Origin: Marimonas lutisalis
GTDB lineage: Bacteria > Pseudomonadota > Alphaproteobacteria > Rhodobacterales > Rhodobacteraceae
Reading direction: 5' to 3'
Assembly: GCF_005434965.1 (NCBI RefSeq)
Contig: NZ_SKCI01000004.1
Coordinates: 469,152-533,151, forward strand
DNA: 64,000 nt
Shown: in pieces, positions 54,196-63,792 of the stretch
Layout: each line of letters opens with the position of its first letter
Position numbering within the stretch: the first letter of the stretch is position 1
Translations under genes and position numbers: made by a program
Notes under the pieces: model-generated
What the model was told of the DNA's origin: nothing
The model's database searches: none
The model's input: the letters and a program-made list of their open reading frames with translations, nothing else

Positions 54196-56441
54196 AGCGT
54201 TTCCAGGTAACGTGCCACGTGTTCGGCCTCGGCCCGCCAGGACGTGGCCTGGGCCAGTTTGTAGGCCGCCTCGGCCCGTGCCTTGCGACCCTTGTCATCG
54301 CGCACCGCGCGGGCCAGCGTTTCGGCCATGCCATCGGGATCGAGCGGCGCGTAATAGGCCGCGTCCTCGGGCAGAAGCCAGCGCGCCGAGGGTGAATCGT
54401 TCATCACGATGGGGCATTTGCAGGCCGCCAGTTCCAGCGGCAGAAGCGACAGGTTCGTACCGCTGAGCACCAGTGCCAGGTCGCACTGGGTGTAGAGATC
54501 GGGCAACTCATCCAGGGTAAGCTCACCGGCGTTGAGATGCGGGAACGGGATGTTGAACCCGCTGACATCGCCACCGGCAAAGATCACCGCGACCTCGGGA
54601 TGTTCCTGGCACAGCGTGTCGAGCGCGCACAGACCCAGTTCGAACAGGCGCCGCTTGGTCACATGGCGGGAGTAAAACAGGATGTTGAAGTGCTTGCCCG
54701 GGCGACGGTTGCCGGGTTTGTAGAAATCCGTCTCGCAGCCGAACGAAACGGCCCCGGTGGTCATCCCGTATTCCTCGTGCAGCATGTCGGCCAGCCATGT
54801 GCCCGCGGTGATGCCCTTCAATCCCAGCCGATAGGTGTTTTCCGCAAAGTAGTATTCGGACGAGTTGGCATAGAAGGCTGGCTCGAAGTCCTGGATGAAA
54901 TAGAACCGGTCGCGGGTCGCCTGGTACTTGGCCACCCAATAGGCCGTCTGCCATCCGGTGGCGATGGTCGCGTGCGCCGGGCGGAACCCTTCGATCCCCA
55001 GGGCCACCTCGGCCTTGAGCGGGCGATACCATTCGCCGATCGTTTTCTTGGCGTGATCGGCCGATTTCCAGTCATAGGGCGGCAGGATCACCACGCGCTG
55101 ATCATAGCCCAGGTCGGCCAGGTGGTTGATGAAGCGGAAAATGTTCAGGTGCCCGCCCGAGCCGAAACCGAAATTCGGGATCACCCATTGCAGGGTGTTC
55201 TCCGCCGGGTCGGCCTTGTTCAGCTCGGCTTCGCTGCCGTGTTCGTGGCCCAGGATATTGCGGTAGAAACCCAGGATATCGGTCTTCTGAAAGGCGCGTA
55301 CCTGCGGCTGGCCGCCGGCGCTCTGCGGGGCGGCTCCCTCTGGCGCGGGGATGCCCGTGGCGCTGCCGGTGGTGACCTTGCGCATGATCGCGCTCAGCGT
55401 GGCGCGCGTGCCGTGGGCCCGCCGGTAACGCATCACTTTCCTCAAAGCACCGCCTGTCACGTTCTGGTCTTCTTTCATTTGTCCCAACGACCGGATCCAG
55501 TCGTCGCGGGAAAGTTTCTTTTCCAGCCAGCCCGGCAGGCTTGGCCGGCATCCATAGTAATGCCCCAGCGGCCGTGTCAGCGCCTCGCCCATGCGAGACA
55601 GTGTCTTGCCCGGATGGCTTAGCCACCAGCCCCTGCGCAGTGCAAGCCCCATGTCACGCTTGAACAGAAATACCGCCGATCTTGCCACCGTTTTCAGCGA
55701 GGGCGACAGCCGGTAGCCGAACAGCCGGTTCAGGGCGCGCGATTCGTCGAAACTGCGCTGAAGGGTCTCGAACGGGCCAAAGCTGTGCGAATGCTTTACC
55801 ACCGAATCATAAGCAAAAACCTTGCGGTAACCGGCTTCGACAACCGTCTGGGCCCAGATCTGGTCTTCGGCGAACTGCACGTCCGGATAGGGGATTTCTT
55901 CCCACACCTCGCGGCGCAGGGCCGAAGCGTTGTCGGAATAGAAATGATAGATCTGCCGCAGGCTCTCGTTGGCGTTGTATTCGTCCCAGTCGGTGATTTC
56001 GACCACCGGGAAATCGGCCAGGCTCTTGAAATGCTGCTCAAGCTCCAGCGCAGTGTACGGATCGGCCCCGTCATGCGCGATATGACGCGAAAACACGCCC
56101 GCCACTTTCGGATCGTCGCGCATGGGCCGCAGAAGATTGGACAGCCAGTGCGCATCGGCCGGGATCGCATCGTGGGTCAGGAAGGCGACAAAGTCGCTCT
56201 CGGCCATCTCGGCGCCGAGGTTACGGGTGCGGCCGTGGCCAAACTCGGACGGCGGGATTTCGTGCACGTCGAAGCCGTGTTCACGCGCCAGCGCCTGCGA
56301 CCCGTCGGTCGAGCCCGAGTCGATCACCAGAACACGCCAGGGCGCATCATAGACCTGCTCCGACAGCGCATCGCACACCTCGCGGAAGTGCGGCAGGCCG
56401 TTCTTGACCGGGATGACGATGGTCACACTGTCATTCGCCAT
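54192..56441 (-). CDS. Two-domain glycosyltransferase (GT2 plus WsaF-like GT4)
   Basis: A 749-aa fusion. The N-terminal GT2 domain (about 1-300) has VTIVIPVKNGLPHFREVCDAL, VIDSGSTDGSQ, HGRTRNLGAEMA and AEDQIWAQTVVEAGY, as in RfbN-type rhamnosyltransferases. A linker with low-complexity Gly/Ala/Pro (about 355-385) leads to a GT-B domain (about 410-749) resembling the rhamnosyltransferase WsaF: VIPNFGFGSGGHLNIFRFINHL, FYFIQDFEPAFYANSSEYYFAENTYRLG and LSLLPLELAACKCPIVMND. One protein could thus add two sugars in turn. It overlaps the sulfotransferase-like gene upstream by 11 bases. Confidence 0.85.
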   Translation of the reverse strand: MANDSVTIVIPVKNGLPHFREVCDALSEQVYDAPWRVLVIDSGSTDGSQALAREHGFDVHEIPPSEFGHGRTRNLGAEMAESDFVAFLTHDAIPADAHWLSNLLRPMRDDPKVAGVFSRHIAHDGADPYTALELEQHFKSLADFPVVEITDWDEYNANESLRQIYHFYSDNASALRREVWEEIPYPDVQFAEDQIWAQTVVEAGYRKVFAYDSVVKHSHSFGPFETLQRSFDESRALNRLFGYRLSPSLKTVARSAVFLFKRDMGLALRRGWWLSHPGKTLSRMGEALTRPLGHYYGCRPSLPGWLEKKLSRDDWIRSLGQMKEDQNVTGGALRKVMRYRRAHGTRATLSAIMRKVTTGSATGIPAPEGAAPQSAGGQPQVRAFQKTDILGFYRNILGHEHGSEAELNKADPAENTLQWVIPNFGFGSGGHLNIFRFINHLADLGYDQRVVILPPYDWKSADHAKKTIGEWYRPLKAEVALGIEGFRPAHATIATGWQTAYWVAKYQATRDRFYFIQDFEPAFYANSSEYYFAENTYRLGLKGITAGTWLADMLHEEYGMTTGAVSFGCETDFYKPGNRRPGKHFNILFYSRHVTKRRLFELGLCALDTLCQEHPEVAVIFAGGDVSGFNIPFPHLNAGELTLDELPDLYTQCDLALVLSGTNLSLLPLELAACKCPIVMNDSPSARWLLPEDAAYYAPLDPDGMAETLARAVRDDKGRKARAEAAYKLAQATSWRAEAEHVARYLETL

Positions 56442-57588
56442 CTTGCAAAACCCTCGTTACCACACGCGACACAAGCCCGGCTTTCTGCCCGATCTCGGGG
56501 GCGGCGGACGCGGCATTTACCGTTGCCGGCTGATCGCTGTCCAGTGCGGAATAGGCCCGCGCCCGGATATTAAGCCGCGCGGGCACGTTTACCACGCCGA
56601 AACCCATGTCGGACGCATTCCCGCTGGTTTCGACCCAGTAGAGGTTGCGCCCCGGCGCGATCTCGGGACGTGCGCAATGCCCGGGAAAATAGGCGCCGGT
56701 GAAGTTGAAGTGAACGCGGACCGGCTGTGCCGTGAAATCAAGGTCTTCGGCCTGCACATCCAGCTCAAGCCAGAACCGGCGTGGCAGGTTCCCGCCATCT
56801 GCCAGTCCATAGATGATCTTCGGGCGCGGCTTTTCGTTCAGCACCCAGCCACCCGCATCGCGGTGCCCGGGTTCGATCTCGGCCAGGTCGAGCGCGGGGC
56901 GATCGCCCCGGAAATTGCCCGGCTGCACCAGGAAGAAATGCTCGGGCAGGTTCACGTATCCCTTGCCGTCGCCGGTCATCATCGACATCGCCCGCGCGCG
57001 CAGATCGCCGGTCAGGCCGATGCCCGCGAAATCGGCAAATTCTTCGACAACCTGCTGCTTGGCCGCGTCATCGGCCACCGCGCGTTCGTAATTGACGAAG
57101 AGGACCGGCGCGCGGGTGGTCGCCGTCATCTCGGCAATCGCCTGCTGGTAGGTGTTGATGCGGTTCAGCACGTCCTGCGCCTGCCCGGCACCGCGCTGCA
57201 GCCAGCTGTCGACGATGCTAAGCGGATTTCGATAGACCACAACGTAAAACGGGTTGCGAAGGCGGCTTTCCAGGAATGGCAGCATCAGCGACGCCTTCGG
57301 CACCTTGAAGCCCCAGACATCATGCTCCTTGTTGCGGGTGCGGATCGCACGATCAAGCCTGTCCTCGCCTTCGCGCAGGAACAGCGGATCCTCGTGGTTC
57401 AGGCCGGCCTTGTCGCCCATCGGCACACCCAGCGCCCGCAGAACACCCGCCGCCATCGACGTGCCGCCGCGTTCAACACCCAGCACGACCAGCGTCCGCC
57501 GCAGCGGCAGCCGCTTCGGCGGGTTCAGGCGCAGGCAGATATTCTTGGTCGGCGTGGCCTGCGTCGGCTTGTTGATGTCGCGTGCCAT
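56431..57588 (-). CDS. Sulfotransferase-like protein with extra C-terminal domain
   Basis: A 385-aa protein. The first ~230 residues look like a sulfotransferase: LVVLGVERGGTSMAAGVL is the 5'-phosphosulfate loop and FYVVVYRNPLSIVDSWL the 3'-phosphate site. About 150 further residues (PRRFWLELDVQAEDLDF, VRVHFNFTGAYFPGHC, RNLYWVETSGNASDMG) are beta-rich and not recognised. The tail may bind carbohydrate, but this is a guess. It lies between rmlA and the GT fusion in a tight operon. Confidence 0.72.
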   Translation of the reverse strand: MARDINKPTQATPTKNICLRLNPPKRLPLRRTLVVLGVERGGTSMAAGVLRALGVPMGDKAGLNHEDPLFLREGEDRLDRAIRTRNKEHDVWGFKVPKASLMLPFLESRLRNPFYVVVYRNPLSIVDSWLQRGAGQAQDVLNRINTYQQAIAEMTATTRAPVLFVNYERAVADDAAKQQVVEEFADFAGIGLTGDLRARAMSMMTGDGKGYVNLPEHFFLVQPGNFRGDRPALDLAEIEPGHRDAGGWVLNEKPRPKIIYGLADGGNLPRRFWLELDVQAEDLDFTAQPVRVHFNFTGAYFPGHCARPEIAPGRNLYWVETSGNASDMGFGVVNVPARLNIRARAYSALDSDQPATVNAASAAPEIGQKAGLVSRVVTRVLQDGE

Positions 57589-57610
57589 ATCTGGCGTCGC
57601 CCTCGTTCTG

Positions 57611-58477
57611 CTATAGCCGTTTCAGATAGGCGCCATAGCCGTTCTTGCTGTAGATCTCGGCCTGCTTTTCCAGCTCTTCGCGGGTGATGAAACCCATCTC
57701 GAAGGCAATCTCTTCCGGGCAGCCGATCTGCTGGCCCTGCCGCTTCTGGATCGTGCGAACGAAATTGCCAGCATCCAGCAGGCTGCCATGGGTGCCGGTA
57801 TCCAGCCAGGCATAGCCGCGCCCCATGCGCTGCACGTCCAGCAGGCCCTCTTCCAGGTACATTTCCAGGAGCGTGGTGATCTCGAGCTCGCCGCGCGGCG
57901 AGGGTTTGACCCGCTTGGCCATCTCGGGCGCGTTGCCATCGACGAAGTAAAGCCCCGTCACCGCGAAGTTCGATGGCGGCACCTCGGGCTTCTCGATGAT
58001 GTGGATCGCCTTGCCGTCCTTGTCGAAATCCACCACGCCATAGCGTTCGGGATCGGCCACCTGGTAGCCGAAAACCGTTCCGCCTTCGGTCTTGGCATCG
58101 GCGCGGGCCAGGATGTTCGGCAACCCGTGGCCGAAAAAGATGTTATCGCCCAGAACCAGTGTAGAAGGCGCGCCCGCCAGGAAGTCTTCGGCGAGGATGA
58201 ACGCCTGGGCCAGGCCGTCGGGCGAAGGTTGCTGGATATAGGTGAACTCGAGGCCCCACTGGCTGCCGTCTTCCAGCAGGCGCTGGAACTGTTCCTGGTC
58301 CTGCGGTGTGGTGATGATCGCGATTTCGCGGATCCCGGCCAGCATCAGGACGCTCAGCGGGTAATAGACCATCGGCTTGTCGTAGATCGGCAGCAGCTGC
58401 TTCGACACCCCCTTGGTGATCGGATAGAGCCGCGTACCCGACCCGCCTGCCAGAATGATCCCTTTACGCTTGGTCAT
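57611..58477 (-). CDS. rmlA: Glucose-1-phosphate thymidylyltransferase RmlA
   Basis: A 288-aa enzyme making dTDP-glucose, the first step to dTDP-L-rhamnose. [31 protein letters not shown] is the nucleotide site with catalytic residues; [11 protein letters not shown] (metal Asp) and [14 protein letters not shown] are conserved. Start at 58477 (MTKRKGI) with GAGG about 6 bases before; a GTG at 58492 overlapping the rmlD stop is the alternative. Confidence 0.95.
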   Translation of the reverse strand: MTKRKGIILAGGSGTRLYPITKGVSKQLLPIYDKPMVYYPLSVLMLAGIREIAIITTPQDQEQFQRLLEDGSQWGLEFTYIQQPSPDGLAQAFILAEDFLAGAPSTLVLGDNIFFGHGLPNILARADAKTEGGTVFGYQVADPERYGVVDFDKDGKAIHIIEKPEVPPSNFAVTGLYFVDGNAPEMAKRVKPSPRGELEITTLLEMYLEEGLLDVQRMGRGYAWLDTGTHGSLLDAGNFVRTIQKRQGQQIGCPEEIAFEMGFITREELEKQAEIYSKNGYGAYLKRL

Positions 58478-58488
58478 GTTACCCTCGT

Positions 58489-59358
58489 TCACGTTTTCAT
58501 CTCTGCGCCCGTTTCACCGAGCTGCGCCAGAACCGTTTTCAGGGCCGTGCGCCAATCCGGCCGCCCGATCCCGAACGCCGTACGGGTTGCACCGCAATCC
58601 AGCCGGGAATTCAAGGGGCGTATCGCCGGTGTGGGATAGTCCTTTGTCGGGATGCCGCTGACGGCGACTTTCCGCCCGGCAAGCGCAAAGATCGCCTCGG
58701 CGAAGTCTTTCCAGCTGACATCGGGCGCACCCGAAAAATGGTAGATCCCAGATTTCGCCGGATCGGCGCTCAGTTGCGCGGCCATATCCAGGCAGGCGGC
58801 GGCGATATCGGCGGCGGGCGTCGGCCCGCCGATCTGGTCCTCGACGATGCTCAGCGCGTCGCGGGTCTCAGAAAGGCGCAGCATGGTCTTCACGAAATTG
58901 TTGCCATGGGCCGAAAACACCCAGCTGGTGCGCAGGATGCCATGCGGTCCGCCCGCTTCGGTTACCGCGCGTTCCCCGGCCAGCTTGCTGCGGCCATAGG
59001 CGTTTTGCGGTTGAACAGGGTCTGTTTCGCGGCGCGGCGCATCGCCCGCGCCATCGAAGACATAGTCGGTCGAGATATGCACCAGAGGGATGCCGAGGCC
59101 GGCGCAGGCCCGTGCCATCGCGCCGGGGGCCGCGCCGTTGATCCGCGTTGCCAGCTCTTCCTCGTCCTCGGCCCGGTCCACCGCGGTATAGGCCGCCGCG
59201 TTGATCACCGCGTGGGGCGCCTGCGCCACGATCGCCGCGGCACAGGCCTCGGGATCAGACAGGTCGGCCTCGGCCCGGCCCAGGAATGTTGCGTCGGGCG
59301 CCAGGCGCTGCAATTCGCGCGCCACCTGCCCGGTCTGGCCGAAAACAAGAAGGGTCAT
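58489..59358 (-). CDS. rmlD: dTDP-4-dehydrorhamnose reductase RmlD
   Basis: A 289-aa reductase for the last step of dTDP-L-rhamnose synthesis. The NAD(P)H motif is [12 protein letters not shown], then [22 protein letters not shown] and the catalytic [17 protein letters not shown] and [10 protein letters not shown] are conserved substrate contacts. Start at 59358 overlaps the stop of the preceding sulfotransferase-like gene by ATGA. Confidence 0.94.
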   Translation of the reverse strand: MTLLVFGQTGQVARELQRLAPDATFLGRAEADLSDPEACAAAIVAQAPHAVINAAAYTAVDRAEDEEELATRINGAAPGAMARACAGLGIPLVHISTDYVFDGAGDAPRRETDPVQPQNAYGRSKLAGERAVTEAGGPHGILRTSWVFSAHGNNFVKTMLRLSETRDALSIVEDQIGGPTPAADIAAACLDMAAQLSADPAKSGIYHFSGAPDVSWKDFAEAIFALAGRKVAVSGIPTKDYPTPAIRPLNSRLDCGATRTAFGIGRPDWRTALKTVLAQLGETGAEMKT

Positions 59359-60020
59359 GCGGCAATCCCCTCGTCGCCTGGCATCACGGAATATCCGAAC
59401 CGGGTGTAATCCTGCGGGTAAAGCTCGGCAATCCGGTTGCAGATCGCCGGTGTCAGCGCAATGTCGGGCACGTCCCCGCCCGGCACGCGTGTGGCTAGAA
59501 CATTCGCCTGCCCGATCTCGCGCGGGCCATCGGTGGTTCCGGCAATCCCGTCCAGCCATGACACGACATCGCCAAGCCCGTCTTCCAGGCGGAACACCCG
59601 GGCGCTTTCGGGCACGATTTCCGCCATCGGCCGCAGATGCCCGTGCAGCGCATACGGATCAAGCGCCAGCGTGCGCGGCAGCGTGGCCAGCCACTTGCCG
59701 AACCCCATTTTCGGCGGCAGCGCCTTTTCGACTTCGCGCTGGAACAGGAACACGCTGCGCAGGCGCAGCGCGGGATGCCGCACAATTGCAAACAGCGCAT
59801 CGAACAGCCCATCGGGCAGCAGCTCCCGGCGCACCGGTTCGGGGATGTGCTGAGGGGGCGACAGGGTCCAGGCCTCGATCGGGCTGCGCCGTCCGAAAGC
59901 CGGATCATGCAGGCCTAACGGGCCGAACCTCTCTTCAAGGTAACGCTCGACCGCGGTGCCCGCGCATTTCGGGACATGGGCGAAGAAAACCAGCTTTTCA
60001 TTGATCCTGACGATAGGCAT
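59355..60020 (-). CDS. Small sulfotransferase-family protein (Sulfotransfer_2-like)
   Basis: A 221-aa protein inserted between rmlB and rmlD. LVFFAHVPKCAGTAVERYLEERFG is a 5'-phosphosulfate loop of the PKxxGT type, and LFAIVRHPALRLRSVFLFQREV is the 3'-phosphate site. It is short for the family but complete at both ends, since both neighbours keep operon spacing (12 bases and ATGA overlap). The ending NRIAELYPQDYTRFGYS is typical of Sulfotransfer_2 proteins. Confidence 0.8.
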   Translation of the reverse strand: MPIVRINEKLVFFAHVPKCAGTAVERYLEERFGPLGLHDPAFGRRSPIEAWTLSPPQHIPEPVRRELLPDGLFDALFAIVRHPALRLRSVFLFQREVEKALPPKMGFGKWLATLPRTLALDPYALHGHLRPMAEIVPESARVFRLEDGLGDVVSWLDGIAGTTDGPREIGQANVLATRVPGGDVPDIALTPAICNRIAELYPQDYTRFGYSVMPGDEGIAA

Positions 60021-60032
60021 GCGTTCGGTTCT

Positions 60033-61076
60033 TCAGCCCGTTTTTCCCAACCTTGTGCCAACGCCCTCAAGCTCAAGCAGCGGCTGCCACCAGTCGGCAT
60101 TCTCCAGGTACCAGTCCACCGTCTTGTCCAGCCCCTGCTCTACCGTGACCGAAGGCGTCCAGCCCAGTTCGCCCATGATCCGTTCGGGATCGATCGCATA
60201 GCGCGCATCGTGTCCGGGGCGATCTTCGACAAAGGTGATGAGATCGCGATAGCTGCCCTGCGTGCGCGGCCGCTTGGCGTCCAGCAGATCGCAGATCGTG
60301 TGCACCAGGTCGATGTTGCGCCGCTCGTTATGGCCGCCGACGTTATAGCTGCGCCCCGGCACGCCCTTTTCCACCGCCAGCAGGAGCGCGTCGGCGTGAT
60401 CCTCGACATAAAGCCAGTCGCGCACGTTCAGGCCCTGCCCGTAAACCGGGATCGCCTTGCCGTGCAGCGCGTTCAGGATGACCTTGGGAATGAGCTTTTC
60501 CGGGAAGTGGTAGGGCCCGTAATTGTTCGAGCAGTTGGTCAGCACCACCGGCAGGCCGTAGGTATGAAACCACGCCCGCACCAGGTGATCGGACGAAGCC
60601 TTGGACGCCGAATAGGGGCTGCGCGGATCATAAGGCGTGCCTTCGGTGAAAAGCCCTTCCTCGCCCAGCGAGCCATAGACTTCGTCGGTCGAGATATGAT
60701 GAAAGCGGAACGCCTCGGGCCGCCCCTTGCCCGCCCAGTAGGCGCGCGCGGCCTCGAGCATGTTGTAGGTGCCGGTGATGTTGGTTTCGATGAAATCGCC
60801 CGGCCCGTCGATCGACCGGTCGACATGGCTTTCGGCGGCCAGGTGCATCACCGCGTCTGGCTGGTGCTGGTCGAAGACACGGGTCAGTTCGGCACGGTCG
60901 CGGATATCGACCTGCTCGAACACGTGGCGCGGATCATCGGCCACGCTGGCCACGTTCTCGCGGCGTCCCGCGTATGTCAGCGCGTCCAGGTTGACCACCT
61001 CGTGCCCGCGCGCCACGGCCAGCCGCACCACGGCCGACCCGATGAACCCCGCCCCGCCGGTAACCAGGATCTTCAT
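60033..61076 (-). CDS. rmlB: dTDP-glucose 4,6-dehydratase RmlB
   Basis: A 347-aa extended SDR enzyme for the second step of dTDP-L-rhamnose synthesis. [19 protein letters not shown] is the NAD site; [24 protein letters not shown] (active-site Thr-Asp-Glu) and [15 protein letters not shown] (Tyr-X3-Lys) are conserved, as is [17 protein letters not shown]. Start at 61076 overlaps the rmlC stop by ATGA. Confidence 0.96.
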   Translation of the reverse strand: MKILVTGGAGFIGSAVVRLAVARGHEVVNLDALTYAGRRENVASVADDPRHVFEQVDIRDRAELTRVFDQHQPDAVMHLAAESHVDRSIDGPGDFIETNITGTYNMLEAARAYWAGKGRPEAFRFHHISTDEVYGSLGEEGLFTEGTPYDPRSPYSASKASSDHLVRAWFHTYGLPVVLTNCSNNYGPYHFPEKLIPKVILNALHGKAIPVYGQGLNVRDWLYVEDHADALLLAVEKGVPGRSYNVGGHNERRNIDLVHTICDLLDAKRPRTQGSYRDLITFVEDRPGHDARYAIDPERIMGELGWTPSVTVEQGLDKTVDWYLENADWWQPLLELEGVGTRLGKTG

Positions 61077-61642
61077 TGCGCATCTCCATAGGTGAAGGGG
61101 CTGTCGAACTCGGCAAAGAGCGGCGCATCGCGGTCCTTGTCGCTCAGCACCGGGGCCGTGTCGCCAAGGCCCCAGTCGATGTCCAGGCCGGGCGAGTCGA
61201 ACCGCACCGCGCCATCGCATTCGGGCGCGTAATAATCCGAGCACTTGTAGATGATCTCGGTATCGGGTTCGCGGGTGGCAAACCCGTGCAGGAATCCCTT
61301 GGGCACCAAAAGCTGCTTGCCGTTCTCAAAGCTCAGCTCGACACCAACCCACTGACCATAGGTGGGCGAGCCCCTGCGCACGTCCACCGCCACGTCGAAC
61401 AGCCGGCCCTTGCCGCAGCGCACCAGCTTGTCCTGGGCATGCGGCGGCGCCTGGAAATGCAGCCCCCGCACCGTCCCTGCCTGTGACGACAGCGAGTGAT
61501 TGTCCTGCACCCAGTCAAAGCCCAGCCCGGCCTCTTCCATGGCACGGCGGCTCCAGCTTTCGGAAAAGAAGCCCCGGCTGTCGCCAAATCGGCGCGGCGT
61601 CACGATCACCACCCCATCCAGCCTGGTTTTCTCAATCCGCAA
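61073..61642 (-). CDS. rmlC: dTDP-4-dehydrorhamnose 3,5-epimerase RmlC
   Basis: A 189-aa cupin-fold epimerase, third step of dTDP-L-rhamnose synthesis. [28 protein letters not shown] (catalytic His), [27 protein letters not shown] and [11 protein letters not shown] are conserved. A TTG start at 61642 ([14 protein letters not shown]) is preferred because GGAGA lies just upstream and the family usually begins near this point; a GTG four codons earlier is possible. First gene of the minus-strand polysaccharide operon. Confidence 0.94.
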   Translation of the reverse strand: MRIEKTRLDGVVIVTPRRFGDSRGFFSESWSRRAMEEAGLGFDWVQDNHSLSSQAGTVRGLHFQAPPHAQDKLVRCGKGRLFDVAVDVRRGSPTYGQWVGVELSFENGKQLLVPKGFLHGFATREPDTEIIYKCSDYYAPECDGAVRFDSPGLDIDWGLGDTAPVLSDKDRDAPLFAEFDSPFTYGDAQ

Positions 61643-61782
61643 TCGATTCTCCACGAAACCCACCGAAAACTCTGGGGCCGTGTAACAACAGCGCCCGGCC
61701 AAGTCACTACCCGAGCCGGATAAAGAAGGGGGCAGATGCCCGGCATTGGTACCCGACAGACCGTCAGGGCGCGGCCGCGCGA

Positions 61783-63675
61783 TCAGAAGATGAAGTCTTC
61801 CGCGTGCAGGTCAGACTCCGCAACCCCTTCCAGCAGGATCGAACTTCCGGCACCCGTGACAATCAGGACATCCCCGCCGACCTGGCTCGCCGCCGCCTGG
61901 ACCGCCGCGAAATCACCGATCGTGGACAGGCCCGAGAAATCGATCTTCTCGGCGTTGCTGGTGGCTTCGAAATCCAGGATCACATCCTCACCATGACCGT
62001 CGGCAAAGACGAACACATCATCGTTCCGGTTGCCCTGCAGCGTGTCGTTGTCTTCGCCGCCGATCAGCGTGTCATTGCCGCGACCACCCAGTACCTGGTC
62101 CTTTCCTGAGCCGCCATCGAGCGTATCGTTGCCCTTGCCGCCACGCATGTTGTCATGCCCGCGCCGGCCCAGCATCAGGTCATCGTTGTCATCGCCATCC
62201 ATCCGGTCGCGGCCCTTTCCGCCATCGAGCTCGTCATTGCCGTCGCCGCCGCTCATCGTGTCGCGGCCCTTGCGGGCGCGAAGCACGTCATCGCCCAGCC
62301 CGCCGATCAGAGCGTTCTCACTCATGTCGGTCGCCAGCAGGTCGTCGAAATCGGTGCCGATTACGCCTTCCATTCCATCGAAACTGTCGCCAGCCGCCGC
62401 GCGCCCGTTGCCCCCAGCCTTCAGGAAATCCACCCGCGCGCGTTCGGCCGCGGTGGCATAGCTGGCGTAATCGAAGCCCACGCCGCCGATCAGGCTGTCG
62501 GCGCCCTCCTGGCCCTCCAGCGTGTCATCGCCGGTGCCGCCGTTCATGGTGTCATTGCCCGCACCGCCACGCAGGCGGTTCGCATCGTCGTTGCCCGTCA
62601 GGCTGTCATTGCCAGCGCCGGAATCGACATGCTCGATGCCATAGATAGTGTCGTTGCCGGTGGCGCTGCTGATCGCGTTGACCCAGACCGAGCCGGTATA
62701 GAACTGGTCACGCAGGTCCACCCGAAGATCAGCGGCAATGGCGGCATAGCTGAGCAGGTCGTCAAGGCCGACAGGATCGTCCCACGAGTCGCCGCCCACG
62801 AATTCATCATTTCCAAGACCAGCTAACAAAGTGTCATCACCTGCACCACCTATCAGCCTGTCGTCACCAGTCCCACCATCCAATCGGTCATTGCCACTGT
62901 ATCCCCCGACTTGATCACTTCCCGCTCCCGCATCGACAATATCCGCAAAACTGCTGCCCAGGATATCAGAGCTGGCATTGCCCCACCCCTGCGTCAGCAC
63001 AAGGTCGGTTTCATTCCAGTCAAAGCTTTCCATGCCGCCGGTGGTTGACGGGGTGAATGTGGGCGTCCCGTAATAGTAAATCGCCGCGTCATCGTCGTAT
63101 TCGCCCAGGCCCGTCACGCCCCACACCTGATTGTAGGACATGACCGTGTGGTCACCATCGTCCAAAGATGGGTCAAGCGTCGGATCGCCCTCGAGCGGGT
63201 GCTTCAGGCCGATGGCATGCCCGATCTCGTGCACGATCAGGTAATAGGACATGTCATACATGTTGGAGGTGTTGACGAACACGTCGCCCCCCAGCGCATA
63301 CTCAAAAGCTTGGGGAAGATACTCCGTCCCCGAGAGACTACGCGACGGGTAATAGGCGAACCCACCCGATCCGGAATAGCCCGGGATCTGGTTGAAGTCG
63401 TAATTGGCAAACCGGATGTCCCCGTCGCCGGCGGCCACCTCGACAAAGGTGATGCCGCTGACCGAAGCCCAATCATCCAGCGCCTGTTGCGCCAGCGCCT
63501 GTTGCTGCGCGGTGAAGGCCATGAAGGAATCGATCATGCCCTGGGTGTAACCTTCATCGGCAAGATAGGATTGCGGCACGGTCCCGAAGGAATAGCTCAC
63601 AACGGCGGGATAGCCGTCCTCGCTCGACCAGCTCGTGCCGTCGATCAGTGCCGTATAGTCGCTTACAACACCCAT
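61783..63675 (-). CDS. Serralysin-like RTX metalloprotease (M10B-type)
   Basis: A 630-aa secreted zinc protease. The catalytic domain (about 1-210) has the metzincin motif HEIGHAIGLKH (His149, Glu150, His153, His159) and Met-turn HTVMSYNQ (Met179). About 250-560 holds glycine/aspartate nonapeptide RTX repeats (GGAGDDTLLAG, GGKGNDTLDGG and others) that bind calcium. The C-terminus (LLEGVAESDLHAEDFIF) is the usual uncleaved type I secretion signal ending in hydrophobic residues; there is no N-terminal signal peptide. Its end is closely similar to the partial gene at the right edge. No secretion ATPase is in the window. Confidence 0.9.
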   Translation of the reverse strand: MGVVSDYTALIDGTSWSSEDGYPAVVSYSFGTVPQSYLADEGYTQGMIDSFMAFTAQQQALAQQALDDWASVSGITFVEVAAGDGDIRFANYDFNQIPGYSGSGGFAYYPSRSLSGTEYLPQAFEYALGGDVFVNTSNMYDMSYYLIVHEIGHAIGLKHPLEGDPTLDPSLDDGDHTVMSYNQVWGVTGLGEYDDDAAIYYYGTPTFTPSTTGGMESFDWNETDLVLTQGWGNASSDILGSSFADIVDAGAGSDQVGGYSGNDRLDGGTGDDRLIGGAGDDTLLAGLGNDEFVGGDSWDDPVGLDDLLSYAAIAADLRVDLRDQFYTGSVWVNAISSATGNDTIYGIEHVDSGAGNDSLTGNDDANRLRGGAGNDTMNGGTGDDTLEGQEGADSLIGGVGFDYASYATAAERARVDFLKAGGNGRAAAGDSFDGMEGVIGTDFDDLLATDMSENALIGGLGDDVLRARKGRDTMSGGDGNDELDGGKGRDRMDGDDNDDLMLGRRGHDNMRGGKGNDTLDGGSGKDQVLGGRGNDTLIGGEDNDTLQGNRNDDVFVFADGHGEDVILDFEATSNAEKIDFSGLSTIGDFAAVQAAASQVGGDVLIVTGAGSSILLEGVAESDLHAEDFIF

Positions 63676-63792
63676 GCCGTCTACCTCTCATGCTGCTCCA
63701 TCCCCGGATCGGGGCATAGCATTGTAGACGAACGTGGCGAAAGATTGACTGGAAAGCGCCGCCGGTGAATCGGCGGCGCCCCGCCGAAACCG

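Noticed and set aside
62000..62880. Regularly spaced repeats that could suggest a CRISPR-like or satellite array
   Set aside because: The repeats encode Gly/Asp-rich nonapeptides (RTX calcium-binding units) in frame in the metalloprotease; unit length and sequence are degenerate at DNA level.
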